Program-made: the position numbers and the translations under genes
Notes under the pieces: generated by a model
Seen by the model: the letters and a program-made list of their open reading frames with translations, nothing else
Database searches by the model: none
Told to the model about the DNA's origin: nothing
Shown: piece after piece, positions 10,684-22,600 of the stretch
Layout of the letters: each line of letters begins with the position of its first letter
How positions within the stretch are numbered: the first letter of the stretch is position 1
Source: Helicoverpa zea
Lineage: Eukaryota > Arthropoda > Insecta > Lepidoptera > Noctuidae
NCBI RefSeq assembly: GCF_022581195.2
Contig: NC_061482.1
Coordinates: forward strand, 4,588,001-4,652,000
Reading direction: 5' to 3'
DNA length: 64,000 nucleotides

Positions 10684-13600
10684 GTAAGTATCATTTTGTA
10701 TTAGAAATTGTGATGAGAATACATGTTTAGAACATAGAAGGTGTACATATTGATATTGCAAGTTAGTCTGTGTAGATAATTTGGTGTAAAACTGTATATT
10801 TTGATGTAAACCTGCATGCCAGATTTGGTTAAATACCACATGATATTGGGTTGATCGCTGGATATTGTAATTTTTTTATGGTATCGTCAAACATGAAATC
10901 TATACTATTACTGTGTATTGCATTGATATACTATTTTAATATAAGTCTATGTTTATAGTGTATATGACAGTACATATTCATCCCATATTTGCTATAAAAC
11001 CCGTCATTTCATTCATATTGTTGTTTTTGTAGTATAGTTTTTTTCATATAAACCTTTGCTGATACTATGCTTAGTATATTTATGTTTACATAAATACTAA
11101 CTTGTAAATATTAAACTGATCTGGTTATTCTACACATTATTGGTTTAAAATTAAAAGCTGTGCAAAGAAGTTTATAGTATTAGTATACATTGGCTAATTC
11201 TGCTTGCTTTATTATTTGAGGTTATAAATATTTTGGTACATTCTTACATATTTGCGATTGTTTTCCTCTGTTATTCTTAACAAAATTTTACACACATTAA
11301 TTTAGAAGAGAAACCTGCATACCTAGTAATATTATAATTTTTTTTTGAAGTGAACATGTTTGAATATGGATCAGAATTACTAATCATAGATTGTAAAGTA
11401 ATATGAATGAAAACTCTTTTTACAAATCTGCATATTAGTAAGATTGTTATTCTCTCTCAACAGCAATGCAAATGTTATTTAGTGTATTGTCTGCATACGC
11501 GAATGCTTCCAAGCTTGCTCTGGTATTTCAAAAAAAATTGTTATATAGATAGTTTTAAAACACGGGCTTAAAATTTAGCTTGCATTGCAATATTCTAAGC
11601 TGAGCATCCAATTGAACTATTTTCTTTGAAAAGACATGCATACCATAGATATAGAATAGTAGATAGATCGGCAATATAGATTTTTGTGAAGCCAAATATT
11701 GAATACTTCAGTTGAATGACTTTTTCTGCTACTTTAAAATCTATTTTGATTATAAAACATTAGAAACATTTTTCAAAATATCATGAGCCCAGTACAGACC
11801 ATTTTTGGATTAACATACTTGTTTATTTGTCACTCATTGCCGATCTATCAAACAGTGCTGGGATTCCATATCTATGGTTCTCACAGACATATTTTTCATA
11901 ACTTATTATATTATATGTTAAACTTAGCTGTGCTGTTTGTATTTGAATTGCAATTGCAATGTTTATTTACACCTTATGCATTAACATTTGCAGCTTAAGT
12001 CTAAGGTGACACGTATGGACAGGAGGATAACCGTGAGTCAAAGGCATAATGTTAACCCTGCACCTGTTATAAATGTCCCACCCCCAAATGCTACTTCTAC
12101 TACTATCAAGAGTGAACCTGCTACTACTGATAATCAGGTAATTTTACTTTCATTATCAGCCCTTATTATCGTCTCACTGTTGGGCACAGGCCTCCTCTCA
12201 TACAGAGAAGGATTGAACGTCAATCACCACTACTTTTATTTATCATTTCTATAAACTGATTCAATTTATAGACATCTAAAAGTGCATAGTGACTGTGTTT
12301 CTTTCAATATCTAGCATAGCACGTAAATCAATCTTGATTGTGTCTTGTACTTTAAAAATAATAAATATTGCATGAAAATAAGCCCCAATATTGGATTTGT
12401 AGTAATCACTCACTTATCTTTGATTGTTTTAGGAATATGTTGTAAGATGTAATATCCCTTATTTTTCAGGTAGTGTTTAACAGTCTAACAGATTTTTTGG
12501 TGCCAGAGAGCAGAGCAAATTCATATGTTTTCAATAATGATGCTTCTAAAACCAAACATTTGATGCCACCGGAGTCTTTTGATTTAAACAGACCTTCTGA
12601 AACAGGTAATTTTAATGCTTATTACTACGTTATTCACGACTAGTTTCTACAAGGGTTTCACTCACTTCCTTAGAGAATGTCTTCTTGCAATCACATAAAA
12701 AGTAGCCTATATGATATTTTGTTTTCTCAGGCTGAACTATAATGGCTGACTCTGGATGATCTGAACGGAACTGAATTTATATCACTTTTATTTGAAACTA
12801 CGACAGATATTATGATTTTGCAATGTCATGATTTCAAGTAAGAAGGAGTCATGAATTTCAAAATTGCATTCTTTTCCTAGTAATTTTTGTGTTATTGATA
12901 AACCCAGATTTTGACATACATAATTTATTACATTGTTTTATGGGATAATGAAGTAATAAGAATAAGGTTTCAACCGATGGATATGGATGGAAAAAATATT
13001 TTTCATCCTAAATTAATATCAACTCAGTGTAGCAAAATGTATTTGGGTTTCTGAGAAACATGTCAGACTAATATGTTTTAGAAGGTGACAAGGCGACGTT
13101 GCCACTGAGAAAGTCGCACATTTAGGTCCTAAAATAGTTTAATGCAATATTGATGTATAAACGATCGCTTTCAGCAACGGAACATGTTTTCGGCTGTTAG
13201 AAATGTGATATTCTTTGAGTCCATACCGGTTTCACAGTTGGTTATTTTGTAAATGTCTTAGGTGCAAGTTAGAAGCGTGGTGCCCACTTCAACTGCCGAT
13301 TGCATGAAATAGGTGGATAGCTAATGGAGACTGCAATGTATAACCATAACATAAAAACCAGTAGTGAAGCTGCGGTCGACAATTTGCGATAAGTACACGG
13401 CAGTTGCAGTCGGCAGCTCGTTTTCAACTTGCACCTTTAAGTTCTTCGGCCTTCCGCCTGTAAATAGAAGTTGGAGAAGTTGGAAATAGGAGTTGAACTT
13501 TTGATTACGATTATTTTTCAGACGTAACAACATATTTGCCCGGTGACATCAGCGTGCCTTCGATTTTGGACAACAGTAGCCTGCAATGCGATAACTTCGG

Positions 13601-16600
13601 CACCATGATTGAGAATAAGCGATCGTATATCAAAAAGGAAATCAAGACTGAACCCCGACCCGAACCACTGTACACTGTCACGTCAAACAGGTTGTTCAGT
13701 ATATTAGAAGTTTATAGCTCCCCGTGTCTTACTGTGGAAACAAATAACAATTAATCATTTTTCACATACAGCGGAAACACGGTGATACAGAAAATACAGA
13801 GGAATCGGAGAAGAACATCTGGCAGTTTGGGCAGCTTGAGTCGGCTGCCTAAAACTCCAACAGTCAAAACTGAGCCACCGGAAAATGGTAAGTTTCGTTG
13901 TGATTCCTTACATTAACAAAACCTATTTGGAATAAACATTTTATATCTATATACCAACATTTGAGACACATAATCATAAAATAAATATCCTTAATTTACT
14001 TACACGCGAGTAACCATTTACTTAAACTCGAACTAAAATCAGTAATATAGCAGCTAATCCATTACTTTTGTTTCAGTGAATATGTTCGACGATGATAAAG
14101 CGTTTGAGCGCACTTTTAGTGTAAATAAGAAATCTAAAATGATAAATACCTATGGCAAGTCTAAAACCTCCACTCTTCCAAAGAAAACGCTTCACTACAC
14201 CGGTTCGCTGTCTGATCGGCTACAGCTGATCGACACGACCCCTACCGGGGAAGACCCTTACCAACTAGGGGAAGCGGACATGAGGGAGCAATCGCCGATA
14301 CCAAAACTTATGCTTCAAAAAACTAATCATGGGAGAATGAAAATATGTTCGGACCTCTCGGGAGACAGTGCAGCGTCTTCTAGGCGGATATACGATGTGC
14401 CAGCAACCGAAACGAGTACTAAAATGCCAAATAAAATAAAATTAGAGAAAAGGTATAATTTGCCAAATATAGTTCCGTATTCAGCGCCTCAATCAACTAC
14501 GCATACATCTACGCACACGACGCAGACGCCTTCAGATGCGTGTACGCATGTGTCTACGTACACGCACGTTACTAAGCCGGACGCCCTGACGCCTAAGCGA
14601 ATAGCTACGTTAACTCCTAAGCAGACGTCTACACTCACGACGAATGCGTGCACGCATATGTCTACGTACACGCATCCGACGCGGAACACTTCGACGCGTA
14701 CAGGTGCCTCGCACAAGGCAACGAAAGGCCAGCACAAGTCGCCTCCGGCTGCGTCTCGCAAGTCGCCACACTCGGCCGCCAGTAAAGGTTTGCAAAAAGG
14801 CGTACTCAAAAGCTCTCTTACGAGTCCACACACGACGATGGCTTCGCTGACGCCGCTGCACGGCGTGCCGCTGTCGGGCTTGCAGACGACACACTCGTCA
14901 CTGACCACGCCGTTGACTCCCGTTTCGGCCTCACTTACAATACCCGAAATTAAAAAAGAATCTCTCGAGTCGCCGACGACGTCGCCCTTAATGCAGCAAT
15001 CAGATCTGGATAACATAAAGAAAGAACCGAATTTGGAATGGCCTTTATTCTCAACGTTATATTCAACAGCGAGAACTGAGACTAGTTTATGCGATTTCTC
15101 GTATGGTGAAAACCCGAATTTGACACCTCTGCCCACTCTTGATGTTTCGGAATTTCGTCAGCTTATTGATGCGGAGGCCGCAGCAGAGGCCGCAGTCGAT
15201 GCTCTTACAAACAATTTAGATTACGGCTCCATTGATAAGAATGAAACCGATAAGATGAAAAAAAGGGGAGCGCGGACCACTAGTTTAGTTGGGCCCGAAG
15301 TAAGTACTACTTTCAAAAGTTCTGATCTTTTTTTTAATTTATAGGAGTGTGTTGATGCATCACATTGGACAAACCTCCAGTACTGTTCTCTTGTGTAACT
15401 ACAGTCTAACATGTTCGTTCAATTGTATAGTCTATTCGATCTGTTATTGTTTGGTCGTCGTGTCCAGAGGAAACGACGATTAGGCCCTTTCTGTTTGGAG
15501 GTCTCGTACCGAACACAATCAATCAAGTCCTGGAAGTTGGTCTTACTGCCTAAACAGAGTGTATAATAATGTTAATATTTTAGGAGGATCCCTCGGACAG
15601 TCGACGTGGCATGGGAAGCAAACGTGGTAGGAAACGAGCGCTGTCAGCTGCAGGAGTCATTAAAAACTCGAAGCAAAATTTATCGAAACCAGTCGGGCCC
15701 AAGGCAAAGATGGTCAAGGGTAAAGGTAACGTCTTATTATTACTTACAGTATTCGCGTCAGACGTGGGCTCTCGCTACGGTAAATTTTCTAAAATGCTGA
15801 GCGGGCTGCATGAGCAGTAGTTTTATGCAATCAGATAAAGAAATAAAAATACTTATTCCGGGCTTATAATGTTTAAAAAATTGTTGTAACAAACAGTTTT
15901 AACTGTGTCCGGGACTGACGTAACTTAGAAGCAGGAAACTATGGGGTATGGCTTCGAGACGTTGACGTTGTCGCTGGTTCTTGAATCGGTTTCGATGCGT
16001 GGACTGTATTGAGAATTAAGAAGGACACGTAGTATCGCAACTTAATCTCCCTAAACACACTCTTAAAGACTGCTAGGCTATCGAATAAGAGGGTGCTTAC
16101 TGAATACGAGTGGACTGCGGGGCTTTCGCACTCGGATCCGTCTAGTTAGCGAATGAATCTGGTAAGCTAGCGCTGGCCTTTATGTAGTCGCCGCAGGAAT
16201 TTCTTGTCGTTGCTGTCGAAGACTCGGTCTATTTCTATGTGTGCGTGAGCTGGCGGTGATGCGTCATTGTATTGAGTTGTTTACTTGGTATGTTATAGTA
16301 TTTATGTCTATTACTAAAATGATTTACGTATTTACAAATTAATATTTATTTTAATAATTTAGATCACAAATATAAGATACTTAGCATAAAACTTAAAAAC
16401 AAATAGTACGTAATTCTGATCCGTAGCGGTGCATCGGCAAGTTGAGCCAATTTGGAACTTCACGTCATTGTGCATATCACAATATGTTTCGATTCGTTTA
16501 CCTGGACTGCTGTACCAATGCAAATCGGATTCGTACGTTACTCAATTACGGACCTGTTCCTGTGAGTTTGGCTCGTTTCTTTAGCGAAGCGACCATTTAT

Positions 16601-19600
16601 TTAAACATCATCACGGAAGACACACTTTTGCGCGCTCCTTACAAGTACTTACTCTTGCCTGTCCTTAGTGCGTGACGTTAATCGTGTCATCTTGACGATT
16701 TTTTTTCAATACGTATATTTTACAAATTTCTTTAAACTTTATTATCTAATATTGTAGAATCAGTGTATTTTCCCGTATTGGGTAAGTGTTGAACAATCGT
16801 GTTACTGCTACCACCCGCCTATTGGGTGACCGTTTGCTAATGACTTGCAGATTTCATTTTTTTTTCTTGCTCTGAACATTAGTAGCATCATTCTTAACCA
16901 TTTCCATCATCATAAGTAGTCTTCATTGTTAATTTTATTATTCTGCTTATTTTATTTTATACGTATTATACATTTTATATAAAACTATATTTTCAGCTGC
17001 TATTTGTAAACTCCGATTCTGACTGTGAATTTGCACACATTCGCCTTAAGCGCAATATACTCCTGCTTCCTGCTTCCGTGTCAATCACAGTCAGAGAAGG
17101 ACGAACAAAAGCCGTCACTTATTTGAATGGACGTTTATTCCAGGGTCCGAAGTTCGGGTGCAAAGTCAGGGCTTAAACTCCGGGCCACTGTCGATCCGTT
17201 GACCGAACGTCAGCAGGCACCGAGAGGCACCGTGCACGCACTACACCTTCCCATAGTGCATCACCATCTGCGGGTCCTCTGCTGAGCATCATCACTGGAT
17301 ATCTCTCCACGTCACGCCAGGAAAGTACAAGCGCACTTACCTCGAGATAGGAATTTAAATGTAACTGACGGGCATTAGAACCTCGACCTATCTAAATAAA
17401 TTTTTATGTTCACAATATGGGGTTTAATTTAAAACTAAACTTACCACACCTTAAAACGTGACATTCTCTGCTACAGTGGGGTCAGGAAATGCTGGCGAAA
17501 TAAAAGTCTTCGAGTAATTTTCACAGTATCTTGAATTGACGAGTTTCGATTCACTATTTACTTGCACTGTTTACTATTTACTACTATTTATCACTATACA
17601 GATGACTACGAATGTATCGTGGTGCGTGCGCACCGAATGTATTCGAAACTTTACCGTAGCGAGGGCCTCGATACGCCGTCCCTCCCGCCAACCTCTCTTT
17701 TATTTGGTTTCACAAGTTTACAGTTGAATAAAATCACAACAGTACATGGGAGCGTCATGAAACGCACGCCGCCAGATAAAAATAAACTAACAAAAAATAA
17801 CTTTTACTATAACTTTACTGTCAACTTATAACGACATTTCAAATTTACCATATTTTACACAATTCATTTGTTTTAAAAGCTTGTCGCGAGATTTAGATTA
17901 GATTTAGAGACTTAGATTTTGACTTAGATTCTACTTGTCAGGCCCTTTCATTTAATACCCATAATGATGATATTGAAAAAAATTGGTTATCCGCAATTCT
18001 GTAGCGGCGGCCATCTTGGATTATTATTTCGTAAAGTGCACTGTGTTCTGCTTGTCAATCCCTTTCATTTGATACACATATTGTATAGGTACCTTAAAAA
18101 TAACTAGTCCACCATCTTGCCTATTCAGCCATGTTCGATTTGGGATGACGTCACAGCTTAACATGCATTGTCATCCGAACTAAACATGTACGCAAAATTT
18201 CAGCTCAATCGGTTGAGTGCAAGTGCCTTAAAATTGAGTTGTAAAATTCCACCCGAGCACACAAACATACATACATACATTGCAAGTTAAATAAAAGCTT
18301 GTAAAATAAAAAAAATAAACCCAAAAACGATCATTATTTATTACTGTAGAACTTAGACATTTTTCAATATTTGAACGAAAAAGTTTAAAAGAAATAAGAT
18401 TAAGGCTTAGGCTTTCAGCTAAACACTATTTCACTTCTGAAAGGCTACATTTTCTGTGAACCATAATCTTTATAACAGCAAATCAGGCCTTAGATGGCAA
18501 AAATATGCGTTTATCTATACAATACAATACTTATTACACATTTATTAACAACTAGCTTCTGCCCGCGACTTCGTACGCGGATCCTGTCCCTTATGCCAGC
18601 GACTACGGGGTCAGCAAAATCAAAGATCTGAACCGTCTGATATTGAATTTTAAGGGCCCGTTGACTTGAAAACAACGGAATACGGATAAACATTAGAAAC
18701 GTTCCATATATTTAATTAAATTGGACTAAACAAAACGCTGAGAACTGAACCGCAATAGGCGTGATCATAGGGATAAAAGTAGTGATTCTAATAAGTCTGC
18801 ATTTAAGTTATGTGGCAAAAATGTTACACGTATTATTACGTAAAAAAACATTAAATAGATGACAAAGTCGTGGTGACTTAGTGGAAGTCGTGGTGGTTTA
18901 GTGGGTAGAGAACCAATCTCTCAAGTATGAGCGTGCGTCTTTGATTCCAGGTCTGGCAAGTGCCTGCCAATGCAACTTTTCTAAGTTCGTATGTACTTTC
19001 TACGTATATTTTGGATACCAATAACCGTTATTTGGAGGGGATGTTAAACTGTAGGTTCCGGCTGTCATTGAACATTCTTGGCAGTCGTTATGGGTAGTCA
19101 GAAGCCAGTAAGTCTTACCAAGGTATGTTGGGTTGAGCGGGTAACCAGGTTGTGGAGGTCAGATAGGCAGTCGCTCCTTGTAAAACACTGGTACTCAGTT
19201 GCATCGTGACTGGAAGTCGACCATAACATAATTGGGACAAAGGCTCTTGAGATAATAACGACAATAATAATGAGATATAGGCACCGCAGGACATCTGAGG
19301 CTGATGACGGGGAGTAGCAACCCCGCGGGGTTATACTATATGCTGAGTTCTCCAGGGAGAGTATCCCCCATCTCCGGCCGGTCGGAGTGAACCATGACGG
19401 GGGTAGGTCTCACGCCTCTGGCTTGGCTTGGCCGTCCAGAGTGGAGTCGCTAGAGCAGGATTAGTAGCCCTGCTCGGAGGGTAGGTGCCTCATGGTAAGC
19501 ACAGGGAGCGCGTAATCTGTGTTTAAAGTCCGCCGAGGTATCCTCACGCTTCAGGTTCCCGGGGGCCCAGTAAGTGAGGTGGCGAGTCTCCACCTGCCAT

Positions 19601-22600
19601 TTTTACATGTACCATTGACATCCACTAACATCCCATCACAAATAGCCCAAGTAGTTTCCCTCAATAGTTAGCAATAGTTTAGCACAGAACCGGGGATTGT
19701 CTTTTTTTTAACGACGTCCACCGGTGAATGTCCTTGGGTTCATTTCTATAGTGTATAAAGGGATAATCGACGGTATTGTGTCACCATTTCATTAAAGTTG
19801 TCTCAAAAGGGCTTCAGCGTGTTGGCTTCGGCCCCACGTTTGCCTCCCAAAAATTCGGAACTCTGTAGTCCCGAGGTCTGGAAGAGACATACAAAATAAT
19901 AATGAGATATAACGCAACAAAGTCGGAGAGTGAGGGCTCGTGACGCCACGTCTAAGTATGTAAAATTTGTACTAAGCAGTGACTTAACGAAGCGTTGTTG
20001 TATCTTCGTTATTATTTGTTTGTGAGAGAGAGAGAAAAGAAAAATACGTGTCCATTATTTTAGGATAGGATTCACCATACCTATTTCATAACATTCATTT
20101 CTATACATTTCAAGTGTAGTATTGCTCTTGAAGTTTCATATCAGGTGTTCCAGATCTTCGATGTTTATACATCAATAGAGAGTGCTTATCAGATTGAACC
20201 ACTTTTGCTAAAACGTCATATCTTCATATGCTATAGTCTAGCTGGACTCCTGGAGTTCCACATCAGGTGTTTTACACCTTCAATTTGTATAAGTCAACAG
20301 AGAGTGCTTATCAGATTGAACAACTTTTGCTAAAACGTCATACCTCTATATGCTATAGTCTAGCTGGGCACCTGGAGTTCCACATCAGGTGTTTTAGATC
20401 TTCAATTTGTATAAGTCAATAGAAAGTGCTTATCAAATTGAACAACTTTTGCTAAAACGCCATACCTGTATATGGTACAGAGAAGCTGGGCTCTTGGGGT
20501 TCCACATCAGGTGTTCCAGATCTTCAAATTTATTATCTCAACTAAAAATGCTCATCACATGAAACAATTTTTGCCATGGCACCATTTTTATATCTCTTAT
20601 AGTTTTGTTGGTCTGTTGGAGTTCTGCATCAGGTCTTCAAGTTTCGAAGATATATTATAGCCTATATGTTGACCAGGCTTAATACTGATACAACAAAGAA
20701 AAAATCATTGAAATCCGTTCAGTAGTTCCGAAGATTAGCGTGTACAAACAAACAGACATACAGACATACAGACATACAGACAAACAGACAGAATTTTTTT
20801 TTTGGATTTGTGCTCCATTACTGTTTCTAAACCCCACCCAATTATTATTTTTTAAATATATTCAATGTACAGACACAGTTTTTTTACAGATTTATTATAT
20901 GTATAGATTTTAACGAAAACACTTTTATATTTATAATTTCATCACTATAAAAATCTAAAAACAGTTTGCTATGATTCTATCACTGAGGGTACTCGTGAGC
21001 GCGCAACCCGGCGCGGCTCGCGGCACTCTTTTTCCAATCATCCTCATCACAAATCGTCACAGTATATATAGTAACGCGAAGACAGGACTCGAACACTTCG
21101 ACTAAGGATTTTGCACTCGCGGTGCAGGGATGCGATATTTGAATACAAAACATTAAAATTTTACATAATTGTCTTAGTCGTGACTCCCATTATGTCAACT
21201 GGTACGCTGCAGTAATGTAGATTATTAAGTCTTAATTTATATAATAAAAACAAAGCCACCATTGTTGCTGTGCAAAGCTAGTGCCATCGCAATTTGGTTA
21301 TTACTGTCCTTTATCACAAGAAATCATCGAATGTTTCGTCTGTTGGTTCTTTCAGCTGCTTGCCGCGGCAAGAAATCTCCGCTGCCAGGAATGATGACGA
21401 GGAAACCGTATCACACCCTGGTGGGAGACCCGGACCTATCGTGGTACCTCGGCCTGGACCCCGACGTTAAAATGGAAGACATCGATCAAGGGGACTGCAA
21501 AGCCTCCACTGTAGAGGTAAGTTTTTCTGACCTTTATAGCGCTAAGGGTATGGTCGGTCTTAGTTTGGCAAGGTTCTAAATAGAAATATAAGGGGGAACG
21601 TTTTAACTGCCTCGTTGGTCTAGCGGTTGCAAGTGCGGCTGCTGAGCACGAGGTCTCGGGTTCGATTCCCGAGTTGGGCTGAAATCGCTGAGTTTAAGAA
21701 TACTTTCACAAAGCAGCCCGGAGGCTGAAAGTTGGTGATTGATACACCCGTGCATCGCAGAGCAAGTAAATGTCGGTCCTGCGCTTGATCTCTCTCCGGT
21801 CATGTCGGATTGCCGTCCCATCGAGCTATGAGAGAGAAGGAATAGTGAGTGCACCTGTGTCTGCGCAAATGCTTGTGTACTATAATATGTCCTGCGCCGT
21901 TGGCTAATCTCCTTACATGAGAACAGTCGCCGTAGCCGATAATCGATTAAGAGGATATCACAAGGGTACGGTTTAGAACTTTAGTATGTGTTCTAGCGAT
22001 CACGCTGGAATACGCATGAAAACGCGCTTCAAGATTTTAAAGCGACATATAATAGTAAATATGCCGTTCAATACAGTTTGTATTAAACATGCATGAAATA
22101 GCATATAAGTAAGTTGACACTTCTTTATTACTTTTTTAGGTACCGAGATGGCGAGAGAAGCCGTACACTAGTTTATATAGTCTTGAAGGAACAGAGAATT
22201 TAGATGATAAAGTTTTTGAAAAACGACATCAAAAATTAGAAGCTGAAGAGCGCAGACAATTGAGGTATGTAACGATTTAGATATATTAAAAAAATCTTGA
22301 TACGTAGTTTTATTCGTAAAATTCTGGTAATTATGAAGACTGGCTGGAGACTGTCAGGCAGTTATTATGTCAGAAAGTCAGAAAACCAGTCTTACCAAAG
22401 AGTCTTGGGTCGCTCCACCCATGCACGCAGCCGCATCTGGTTAGACTGGAGGCTGACCCCAACAAAGTTGGGAAAAAATAGGTGTAACTTTTAAGTTTTG
22501 GTACTTATTATCTATAAAAATAAATCTTTCTACAAAAGTACGTTCGCGGGCATTATCATTCGTGTCTAATTCTGTTAGACACGAACGATATTAAATTTGC

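Larger units (their letters stand above)
18552..20907 (-). mobile_element. 2.4-kb Helitron-like element (TC...CTAG), in msl-1 intron 7
   Basis: On the minus strand it begins TCTATACATATAATAAATC and ends GCAGAAGCTAG, with A before and T after: the TC start, CTAG end and A|T insertion expected of lepidopteran Helitron-like (Lep1-type) elements. It carries CTGT/CATA microsatellite tracts, a 122-bp tandem array at 20,141-20,640 and an internal tRNA-derived SINE segment. No helicase ORF is present, so it is non-autonomous. An inverted copy lies at 52,584-54,991. Confidence 0.72.

Noticed and set aside
14489..15136. 215-codon minus-strand ORF opposite msl-1 exon 6
   Set aside because: Composition shadow of the Thr/Ser/His-rich coding exon: Val/Cys/Asp repeats with no family likeness, and the plus strand is phase-consistent in an 11-exon gene.
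20141..20640. CRISPR-like array
   Set aside because: The whole 122-bp unit is repeated without unique spacers, it lies inside a mobile element and the genome is eukaryotic.
21609..21680. Possible tRNA gene
   Set aside because: Good A and B boxes, but no clean cloverleaf was verified and the tRNA-like head runs straight into a SINE body.
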